Assembly (NCBI GenBank): GCA_022605405.1
Contig: JABYQQ010000003.1
Coordinates: 2,852,001 to 2,916,000, forward strand
DNA: 64,000 bases
From: Earliella scabrosa
Lineage: Eukaryota > Basidiomycota > Agaricomycetes > Polyporales > Polyporaceae
Direction of reading: 5' to 3'
The position numbers and the translations under genes were made by a program. Under the pieces are notes generated by a model, which saw only the letters and a program-made list of their open reading frames with translations, was not told where the DNA came from and searched no databases. Shown here piece after piece: positions 48,609 through 58,278 of the stretch (positions are counted from its first letter, which is position 1; every line of letters starts with the position of its first letter).

Positions 48609-48963
48609 GGCGTCCAGAGCAAGACGGGGAGGATGACAACGGTCTGCCAAAGGTCAGAGTTAGTAGTATATATGGTCGCAGCCCGGGTCCTGTTGAACCC
48701 GCGTCAGACACCGGTCGTAGATTGGCACATAGTAGACACCCGAGTGCAGCCGGCTTGGGTAAGCTATATGTGCTTCTCGTGGGATGTGACGTCTTGGGAA
48801 AGCGCCAGGCACTTGACCGCCGAGGGACTTCCTGTGGGTTGTCGAACCAATCGCATACTTCACAGTCTTCGAAAGGTAAGGCATGACTCCACATTCAGCA
48901 GAGCTCGGATGGGTGCGTGTTAAACTCAGATTACAGAACATGATATACTTCAGATCGACAGCA
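48609..48963. promoter_or_regulatory. Nitrite reductase promoter region
   Basis: 355 bp between the nitrite reductase start and the isomerase stop, both on the minus strand. TATATAT at 48667-48673 lies about 60 nt upstream of the ATG and is the likely TATA box. A CCAAT pentamer lies near 48.85 kb on the plus strand. I found no good HGATAR site for an AreA/Nit2-type GATA factor, only a GATAT near 48.94 kb. Confidence 0.45.
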
Positions 48964-50127
48964 CTATAACTTTGAGCCCAAACGCTCGTACTCGGGCTTA
49001 TGCTTCTTCTGGAACGCCTTCACGGACACCGGGATGTCCTGGGACAAGAAAGGTAAGCCCGATTCCGTCCGAGATGGAGACGCGACGTACCTGCGTCTGC
49101 ACCATGACTCCGTTCCACACCGTGGTATACTCCAAGTTCTCTCTGACCGAGTGATCCCGCGCATGCAAGAGAAGGCGCTTCGTGCCGAGCACGGCAACTG
49201 GGGACTTCTCGGCGATGAGCTTCGCAGTCTCCAGGGCGTGACAACCTCGTCGCGTCCGCCATGCACGACGCGCGAGACGAACCCCATCTTGTCCGCATCT
49301 GTCGCGGAGAAGTTGCGCGCAGTGAGCGCGAGCTCGTTGACGAGGCTTTGGTTGCCCGTGACTTTGGGGAGGCGTGCCAGTGTGCCGATGTCCGCCGCGA
49401 GACCGACGTCTACCTCCTGTCAAGGTCGTCAAGCTCGCAGCTGCACAAATGAGTTAAGGATGGCGGAAGCCGACCTTGATCGAGAACACGGCGTTGGATG
49501 CAGCATAGCGCACGTCGCAGGCCGCGAGGATGTCGATGGCAAGACCTATGGCAAGGCCATGCGTGGCACCGATGACTGGGTACGGGCAGCGTTCTATCGC
49601 AGAGATCGACGCTTGGAAAGAGGTCAGGACTCGTTGCAACTGGAGCGCGCGCCGCGCGGGGTCCAGATCGGTAGACGGCGCTGGCAGCGATGAGACTGTC
49701 AAGGTGGAATAAAGAATACTTGATACTAGCTGGATGAAACGGCATAACAATGCAACCCACAATCAATGCCAGCAGAAAACAGCTTGTCAAGGGCTGAGGC
49801 GAGCACGACAACGCGGACTGCAGGCTCTTCCCCGAGCTTGTCAAATACGTCCCCGAGCTCTGTCCAGAATCTTGGTAGGCTTTTCAGTGACAGGCTGATA
49901 CAAGTAACCCGTATACTGCTCACAGTTGGTGCAATGCATTCACAGGATTCCTGTTCCATGCGTATGCGTAGTTGATCAACTTCAGAATAGGTCGTCCCCC
50001 ATATACTAGTAGACTGCCGTACTGACCTGGAGAGCTCTACGAGGGCCACGTGCGATGCAGGGGTAGACACCTTCACCCAGCGGCCAGATATATGATTGAA
50101 GTCTGTCAGCGAGACCTGGGAAGACAT
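48964..50127 (-). CDS. Delta3,5-Delta2,4-dienoyl-CoA isomerase, frameshifted as sequenced
   Basis: Six exons (50127-50027, 49950-49924, 49870-49761, 49695-49475, 49416-49091, 49038-48964) total 860 nt, one base short of a whole number of codons. All junctions are in phase except within exon 5, where the frame changes near 49.23-49.24 kb, between VVHGGRDEVVT and ALETAKLIAEK. With one more base there the product would be about 286 aa. Crotonase features are clear: PVNAL, LFSAGID, CPYPVIGATHGLAIGLAID and the ECH1-type KEVDVGLAADIGTLARLPK with its acidic catalytic residues. The family shifts double bonds during beta-oxidation of unsaturated fatty acids. The protein ends in SKL, a classical PTS1, so it would act in peroxisomes. 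The lesion could be a real mutation or a sequencing error. Confidence 0.88.
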
Positions 50128-51066
50128 GATCAAGCCTGAGGTGTTGAAGGGCTGTAATTGGGGAGTTTAAGCACGGTGCGAAGGCAAGCGTCTCTGCCAC
50201 GTCTGCACTCACTACAACTGTCTTGAAGAAAAAGACGGTTGGTCAGAGCAGGTCAGAGCGCGACAGGGTCGGGAGGCCGTGTCGCGGTTGCAAGGGAAAC
50301 ATCATCGCGAGTGTTGCGCCCATGATGATACTGTATGCGACTGGGAAGAAGTCGAGGACCATTCTTCAGTTACCGGGGACAGAATAAATCACATGGCGCT
50401 GGCGCCTAGTCCGACATACAATTGCAACACCACTGTCTTCGAGCTTCGTCGTGCACCTCTTCTGCAGACAAAATGACCTGTCCTACCGAGAGCGATGCAA
50501 GTCATGATCAACGCACAGAAGCTACTCACCACCACATCCTTCAAGCTTCACCTACCACAGAGACCCTGTGCAAGAGCACTCCGACCGGGGTATCTCGCAA
50601 TTGCATTTGTTACACTTACACGTACCGTATGGCATACGTACGCCTGTCTCCGACGGCGACAGCTGCCCGCAAGAGGATGGGCGGGAAAGACTACAACATA
50701 AGTACATTGGCCACGACTCGAAGCAGCACGGAACCTGCGTAGAAGGAGGAGTAGAGGGGAGTGAGTCAAGGTGTTCGGGGTGTGGGTGTAGGGGACAACG
50801 GCGGGAGATAGAGCCGCGGTCGAGGGGTAAGGCTGCTACGATCGGAGAAGGCAGAAAGGGGGCTTAGGGGAGGAGGCCTAGGAAAGAAGAGGACTGGTAG
50901 ACTAATCAGATACAAGACGCCGTCGGCCATAAGTATGCCAAATTGAGGTATGTTGAGGTATGTGATGCCATACGAGAGACATGCCCACAGGATAGAAGGG
51001 AGGAGAAGAGGAACATAAGAGCGAGGATGGATGGATGACAAAGGTCCCTGCACACTGCACACCACA
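50128..51066. other. Intergenic region between the isomerase and ATG4
   Basis: 939 bp with the isomerase promoter and the ATG4 3' UTR, both minus strand. Short frames only. No gene or repeat supported. Confidence 0.5.
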
Positions 51067-54000
51067 TCAAAAGTCGTCCGCATCGTCCATGAGCACCCCC
51101 TTGATCCCCCCGCTCTGCGTCCGCCCGCCATCGCGCGCCTTCGCGGTCCGCATCTGCGGCACGCGCTTCCCCTGCGCCTGCATCTGCGGCGGCGGCTCCG
51201 GCTCCTCCTCCTCCGGGTCCGCAGCCGGGAACGGGTACTGCATCTGCGCCTCTTGGTGCGGCGCCGGCCACGGCGTCTTCGTCGACCCCGAGCTCTTCTT
51301 CGTCTTCCGCCGCGTCGTCTTGCCCGAGCCCTTGCTCGTTGCCGAGCTCGCGGACCGCGATGGCGCAACCGCGGGGGGAGACTCGGGGCTCGACATGCCT
51401 GTCACAGGTGCGGAGTCCGCAAGCGGGAGGTGCGGGTTCGAGAACTCTGGCGGGTCCGCCCACTCCTCGTCGTCCTCGTCGTCAAAGCTGAGCGAATCCT
51501 GCGTGGACTGGTTCGACGCTGCGCGCTTCATGCGCTCGGGGGCGTCGATGTCAAACGAGGCCTTACCTGCGCTCGGCGTGAGGGGCGCGATGGGGTCCTC
51601 CTCGGTGTCGACCTCGGACTTGACGGACCCACCGACGGCCGAGCCTTGGAGCGACCCGTCTGGCGAGCCCCGTGGAGAGTTGCCGAGCGAGAACTCGTCG
51701 TCGTCGGGCATGTCGATGTCGGGCTCCGAGATGGACTCCAGACCCATGTCGTCCGAGTCCGAGGGGTAATGTGGTGGCTCATTCGCGAGGGAGAAGATGG
51801 ACTTGTTCGTGCGGAAGAGCTGGACGCACATACATCAACCTCTGAAACGCCCCGGCGGAGCACACAAGGACTCACCTCCGTTATCCTGTCCTTGAGGTCC
51901 AACCATTCCGCCTCGTCCTTGCACAGGAAGCCAAGGAGCATGCTCGGATCGAGGCCGGAAAGGGGCATCTTGCGCACTCGGTCGCAGTGGAACGTCTTAA
52001 GCTCCTGCTGCGAGTACGCAGTGATGAAGTGCCTCTGGAGCGGGTCAAGATCCGTGCCGAGGCCAAGTTCGCGTGAGTCCATCTCCGCTGAGTCGTCGGG
52101 TAACACGCTCGCAGACTGCCATCGGTTGTGGACATTGTGTGACTGCGACGAGTCAGACTGCGAGGTAGATGCCGAGGACGTGGACATCTGCTGTTGGAGT
52201 GGCGACGGGGCGAGCACGGGCGATCGATACGAGAAGGATGAACCAGAACCGGTGCTGGAGTTCGAGCGCACCGACATGGGCGATGTGGGTGAGCGAACGT
52301 GGTGCAACGTACGGTACTGCCTATCTTTGTCGCGCTCTCGGTCGGAACCGTAAGCTTCTGGCGAGGACTGGCGCTCGTGGCGCTCGAAACTGTTGCGATT
52401 AGGCGGTCGGAGAGGAATGGCAGGGCGGGCGTGATGAGGATCGAGGTAGAAGAGGTTGTCGGCCTGTGAGCCTACAAAGTAGTATGAGGATGATGGACGG
52501 CCGCCAGCGATGCCGACCGATTGCGGGAAGGTATACAATGTCTGACAAACGGAATTTGTCGTGAGCATGTGTGAATCATGTACAGGAAGGAAACCCACCT
52601 TGATGGTATTATAGTACAATGGATTAACTCCTTCGATGCCGAGACGGATGCCAATCAGGATGAGGACCGCACGATCGCCCCATTCCATGCGACTGGGACC
52701 GTGCCGCCTCGTCGAGTACATGACAGAGCGAGAGGCTGCGTAGACATCGGATTCGTAGAGTGTGCTATCCGTGGCGACAGCGACCCCGAGACCAGCGTCA
52801 GGGAAGTTATTTACAAGGGTCCTGAAGGAGAGATGTCAATCCTGCAACGCGTATTCAGAGACGAGGCACGCACTTGATAGCACCAGCGGCGGTGCTGGGT
52901 CCAAACCATTGGCCAACATCCTTCCCGAGGTCCTTGCCTACCAAGGCCATGCGGTGGACGCTGAACGGACAGAGGGGCGAAGGGGTATCGAGGAACCACG
53001 TGATTATCTGGACGTACGTTGCGTAGTCGGCGGTATAAACAGGTTGAGGTGGTCGCCGCCAGTCTATCGCAAGGAGGGGCTTAGGGTGGCTTGGTGGCGT
53101 TAGAAGGCGGCACACTCACCTCGACCCAAATGCAAGTGCAGCAGAGCGTTCGCAAGCAGCGACTGCCCAGTCCGCAGCATGCAGCCCCATCCTGCATCGC
53201 TTGTCCATCCCTTCTCTCCGCCTAATGGCCAATTCCACTTCTTCGCAGGCGGGCTGCTCGGGAGCCCGGTCGGGCTTTCAGAGACTTCCGCTTCGAGGGC
53301 AGCTAGTGTCGTGTCGCGGATAGGGAAGAACTGGGATCGATAAGTGAGCCATATCCGCGAGGTGAAGTCGGAGTAAAAGACAGGGGGCCAGTTCTTGGAC
53401 GGGTCCTTGTCTTTTGCGTTCGTGGACGCCGGTTGCGATTGTGAGAGGGAGGGATCTGGTGGCGCAGAGTGCGGCGAAGCGGGGGACGAGGAGGAAGAGC
53501 GGAAAGAAGACCCACGACGCGAGTCTGCAGAGCTTCGACGTCCGGGGCTCGCGGGGTACTCGACAGGCGGTGGTGGTGGTGGCTCGTAGCCCGGATGCTG
53601 CACGCCGAGGAGCCAGATGGGCTCCGGGCACTTATCGGGAGTCGCGTCGCTGTCGAGGAGATAGCGCATGGCTTTGTCGAGATGACCCTTGCCCTGCCTT
53701 GCGGCGGTGATGAGTGCGGAGCCCTTGCCCTTGGGGGAAACGGAGGCGGAGAGATGTTGCTGGGAGAGGAGAGAGGGCAGGCTAAGGTCGGTCGAGGACG
53801 AGCTGAAGGTGTGGGCAAACCAGCCCGAGAGGCGAGTCGGGAGGTCCGTCAGGCGTGTGTTGTTGCCCGGAGAGTAGTACTGTACAGAAGGATAATTGTC
53901 AGACAAGGGGCGTTCAGAACGTGTGCGTGGCCGAGGCACCGTCGCGGGCTCGACAATGACCGGCGGCTCGTCGGGGCTGTCTTCGCCGTCCTTGGAGACG

Positions 54001-54266
54001 TCGCCCGCGTCGACGTCCTGCGAGTGTCTGCGGCTGGGCGAGTCCCGGAAGATGGACCCGCGGCGGCCGGTCTTCTTGTGTTTTGGGGTCTCTGGGATCG
54101 CGGGGATGGAGGACGAGGAGCTGGGGGTCGGACTGCCGGCGGGGTCGACCATCGACTTCGAGCGGTCGCGATTGCCCTTAGTCAAGAACTTCGGCAGCTT
54201 CGGGCCATGGCTTGAGCTCGTCGGCGACGACGGCGAGGGCGATGTGCGCGATGATTTGCCCGACAT
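51067..54266 (-). CDS. ATG4: Autophagy cysteine protease ATG4
   Basis: Five exons (54266-53120, 53063-52874, 52821-52599, 52541-51876, 51819-51067) give 992 aa. ATG4 cleaves the Atg8 C-terminus to expose Gly for lipidation and later removes Atg8 from phosphatidylethanolamine. The peptidase C54 triad is present: C362 in [12 protein letters not shown], and D554/H556 in [11 protein letters not shown]. The Ser-rich N-terminal 130 residues and a Ser/Pro insertion before the Cys box (about aa 235-300) look disordered. After about aa 560 a long Ser-rich and acidic tail follows, interrupted by a structured stretch ([22 protein letters not shown] and the [12 protein letters not shown] region) that belongs to the catalytic fold. 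The final 250 residues are low-complexity. It is much longer than yeast Atg4 (494 aa), mostly because of these insertions and tails. Intact. Confidence 0.95.
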
Positions 54267-55854
54267 CGTCGTCGTCGTCGTCGATGGTAGGAGGAGAGAG
54301 TGTGCGGGCGCTGCCGGCGCGGCGCGATGAATTCAGACTCCGGCGCTCGCTGCCACCGACAACCGTGACGAGCTCGCCGCTGTCTGACTCTCAAGTCGCC
54401 ATCGTGCTCTCTTCTCGTCCAACTCTCGCTTTTGTACCAACTTCTGGAAGGAGAATGCGGAGAGGTCTCTGTGTGCGGGCAGGTGTGCCAGCAAGGCCGA
54501 CGGTGGTTTCGGACACCTCAGACCACATGCCCCGACCTGGCCCCGACGAGCACTCATCTTCGCCGCCAACCAAATGTGAAATGTCCGCATGGCTGGTGCT
54601 GTTAGGCCCCACCATGCCCATTCAACTACCCCACCGAACCGTTCACCAAGCCCAAGAGGATGACCAAGGAAGGATTCACGTACCACTAGTACTCGGAGAT
54701 CTTTGTCATCGTCGTGGTCCTCGTCGTCCTTGAACAAACTCCCTGAACATCTCTGACAACCGGGAAGCCATGTGGATGGGTCGAGGCGTACACGCGGTCT
54801 TCGTGTGTCCCATATACTGCTATGACTCTCCACCCTTTCAGCGCAACTAGACCTATGTCTCGACACTGAAGTACCCAGGGTAGGGGTTGAGAAGTGAGTT
54901 TATCTACTAATAAGAATTGATCATCTTCCGAACAATATCCTGACCATGGACTACGTCAGGCCTAGGGGACTGGCGGCTGTCGCGGATGTTGCGCGGGGAC
55001 GCAGAGTCACCGTAGCAGCTCGTCCACATGGAATACGTCATTTGTTCACGAGGGCTCAAGGTGCCGTATTCGTGAATCTCAATGAGTGTCTTTCTCGGTG
55101 GATCCGGTCAACGCGTTCCAATGTCGCATTTGCACAGATGGTCTCCCTAATTCAATTGCTCTAGAACGAAGACATGTCATGATTCGGTATTTGCCCGCAA
55201 CTACGCCCAGTGGTTGACGCTACACCGTCTCCGAATTCGAAGCGCGCCTGTGAAACTCATCAATAGGGACATCTCTTATATCTACATAACAAGGTCAGGT
55301 CTGTGTGCGTACTCTACATTCCTCCTGCTTCTTCGTGCTGCTTGCATGTAACCTTGCGTCAAGGTGTGAAAGTAACACGGAACCTGTTCGCAACACGTGT
55401 AGATGTCCGCCTTCCCTCGGTCGTCTGGATGACCTGGCATCAGCCCAACCAGAATGAGAATAGGACCCCGGAAAGTCAACGGAGTGCAAGCTGTCAGCGT
55501 GCACCGCTCCCACGTACGTACTACATACCACCGTGGAAGACTCGAGTACGGCGAGATTTCTGCGGCCACCATGCTTCCGCGTCGCGCGGATGATCCCCAC
55601 CGCCTGCTCCGTGAGGCCGTACGTCGGCGCCCTTGGAGAGGCGTACGGTTGGACGGTTGGGTTACTCTGACAGGACGTGGGGGCGGGGTAGTCGATCGGA
55701 GATGTTGGTGGTCAGCTAAGTACGGAGAGCAAGATGGGAAACGTTCAATGAAGTTACTGAATCCGCAAGTTGATGTAAGCGCTCAAGGGTTAACCTCCGA
55801 GTCACCCGGGCCGACGACGGAGAAGCGCCGGTGCGTCCTCTCTTCCTGTTTACC
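54267..55854. other. Divergent intergenic region
   Basis: 1.6 kb between ATG4 (-) and the first deaminase copy (+), so it should hold both promoters. The first 600 bp contain antisense-looking frames but no recognised protein. No clear TATA box or repeat was seen. Confidence 0.5.
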
Positions 55855-57571
55855 ATGACGTTCGCCTCAGTCCAAAGCTTACTCGTTCAGGAACCGGATT
55901 ACATTGCTGCTCTGCTCGAAGGATGTCATCGTGATATCGCGGCCGCCACAGCCAAGGAGAACAAGATGGTGCGACTTACCGCCCCTGTCCTCGACTCTCT
56001 CGCCCGCCTATTGGTCTGTGAAGGGAGTCATCAAGTCATCGCCCTCTCTGTCCTCTTTCACCCTCCTCCCGAAGCGCAGCTGCACTTCTTTGTTGCACAG
56101 AACGGGAACCTCTCCGACACTGTCGTCTCTGAGCACCTCCGGTTCATAGTCGACAAACTCTCCAAAGCGTACATGCACGTCAAAAAGCGATTCGAGAGTC
56201 CGTCCCACCTCAGGCTGCCTCCCTTCATCGCATCGACTACTTTGGACAAAATTGAAGCCGAGCTACTCATGCTGGAATACGGTCTCCTCCAACACTCGAG
56301 GAGGAAGAGATTGTCGCGGATGTCCAGAATAGCGGTTCGCAGCTCATCGTTGCCCGCGATCTGGTGCTGGATCTTCTCGAGGAGACGGCGCTCGTCCGAA
56401 TTGAGCTCCCCTCGGTCCGGCTCTGGGCAGTCGAGGATGTCGTTCGCAAGGGTGAGGAAGCGGGTATAGCGATCACCCCCGACAAGTCGCTTGTGGATCC
56501 AACGGATCAATGCCATCCTCGCACGCGAACCGGAGTCGGAACGCGGAAGTCCTCGAACGACTACGGCGCTCTCTCTACGTTGTGTCATGTGCATCTCAAC
56601 GCTTCGCTGCAATAGCCAAAGACTTCAACCAGTACATGAGGCGTGCGTGCCGTTGCCCGTATCATCCCGCCCCAATCACTTACGCACCTCGACGGCAGTT
56701 CACCTTGCGTCCAAGAGCATCGAGAACAGCAAGAAGGTCGACGTTATGCGGTGGCTCACCAAGCTCACGTACATTCACGCCGATCTCTCCAAGCTCTTTC
56801 CACTTCTGAGCTCGTACGCCTTTACCGACGTACTCTCCGCCACCGTCGAGGTTGAGAGCGCCCCAAGTCAGTCTAGGGAGCAAGTGCGCTTTACGGTCGT
56901 TTCGGACGATCTCTGCCATCTCTTCACGAGCGGTCACGTAGATGTGTACGAGGCCCCCCGGATGACGGCCATAGAGACGTTCCTGAAGCATAGAAACGCC
57001 GGTATGTTCTTGTTTGTAGCATCCCGCCGCAAGCATCGCTGAAGGCTGTCAACCAGTCAAGTCCAACTTCAAAAATGCCTCGCGGGACACAGGCGCGTTG
57101 ACCAGCATCCCTCCATCTGTAACCGTGACTAACCGGGTGCCACTTGTGCATGCAGCCCCAAGTATCTGTGAAGCAGTATTGGACGGCGGGCACGTCCATG
57201 CCGAGTGTGCCGTTCTCGCCCATCTCGACACCTTCCTCCATGCAAACCCTTCGCGCAAGGACGAGCTCATTCCGTATATCGGGACCTCCAAACGGCCATG
57301 TCCCCTATGTGGCATCTACATCGACGTCTTCAACGCAGCCACGTCGCACAACATGCGCGCGGTGCATACGGATGGCCAGATGGTGGGCTGGCGACGTCCA
57401 CATCTCACGGATCCTGGCCGAGAAGAGACCATCAGGGTAGCCCTACGTCAACGCCTTGCCAACACGCTCTGTGACAAGATCACCTCTCTCGCCCGCGAAT
57501 TGATCTCGTCTCATGACACTGGCGTTCCTGAGAGGCGTCGGCGTGATGAAGTCGACGACATGAGTGGGTAA
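55855..57571 (+). pseudogene. OTT_1508-like deaminase, copy 1, with an internal inversion
   Basis: Homologue of the gene at 58279 with the same intron plan: 55855-56642, 56699-57001 (303 nt, exactly as in copy 2) and 57057-57571. N-terminal blocks (QEPDYIAALLE, LLVCEGSHQVIALSVL, EAELLMLEYGLL) and the C-terminal deaminase part (HVHAEC, the H-x-E zinc ligand and general acid, and KRPCPLC, the C-x2-C ligands) are in frame. The catalytic residues therefore remain encoded. Between them, about 56299-56501 reads correctly only on the minus strand: the block homologous to copy 2 residues of about 155-240 (for example YTRFLTLANDILDCPEPDRG) is inverted in place. Downstream, around 56.50-56.60 kb, there is also a net one-base frame change relative to copy 2. 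The gene as sequenced cannot make the full protein. The label follows from comparison inside the window. Confidence 0.8.
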
Positions 57572-58278
57572 CATATACTCACGGTACCCTCAGATGGGCT
57601 GACGATCCTTTTGCAGCAAAGGAATTGGAGTATATCCAAAAATGGATGGCGGAACGATTCCCCACACAGGGCACGGTAACCCCCTAGTTTTCGGTATGCG
57701 CCGCCGTATCCAATTGGATATATTCCTACCAACCTGGGAGTCAAGGTCGTCGAACTGCTCGAGCAAGCGCATGACGGCGTTGATATTCGCCTGAAGCTGA
57801 TCGAAGGCGGTGACGTCCCGAACTAAGGCTCGATTCTCGTGCACATCATCGTCGAATACGGCATGTCGACTTGCAAAAAATTGCATAGTTGTTACTTACG
57901 TCCATAGTACCTGATTCTGACGCCGGTGATCTAATGACGAGCGATATTCACCATCATGCTTGCCAAGTGTCGTCCTAACCCCTCCGATAACTTCGCAGCG
58001 ACTCGTGCCATCCGGGTCGATCGCGCTCATCACTCTTCTCATCGGGACAAGTTCAAATTTCACCCTTTGGGGCACTTTAGCTGCTAGGGCGGCCTAGGTC
58101 ACGCTAACGTCCTTATCGATATTCTTCGGCACATGCAACTCGTGACAGGGAGGGCAGTGGGAATGGTGAGTAGCGCCCAACCCAAGATGTGTGTGATTGT
58201 TTTGGACTGTCGCTTTCCTGAAGGACGAGCAATTGCTCCGAATCCTGTTCTCCTCGACCTCAGTCCTCCCTCCCCACC
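57572..58278. other. Spacer between deaminase copies
   Basis: 707 bp containing the copy 2 promoter. A 98-codon minus-strand frame (57590-57886) is listed separately. Nothing else recognised. Confidence 0.5.
57590..57886 (-). other. Possible small ORF, unrecognised
   Basis: An open frame of 98 codons. Its first half looks coding and helical (ENRALVRDVTAFDQLQANIN, LLEQFDDLDSQ). The second half loses that character and could instead be read through an intron starting GTTGGT or in another frame. An upstream GTAAGT next to ATGGAC near 57.90 kb suggests that a first exon might exist. I cannot name a family. It may be a small coiled-coil protein or a gene remnant caught between the deaminase copies. 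Confidence 0.3.

Noticed and set aside
51031..52353. 440-codon plus-strand frame, the longest plus-strand frame in the window
   Set aside because: Antisense to the last ATG4 exons, which have in-phase splicing and a recognised fold. The plus frame is Arg/Leu-rich with no domain.
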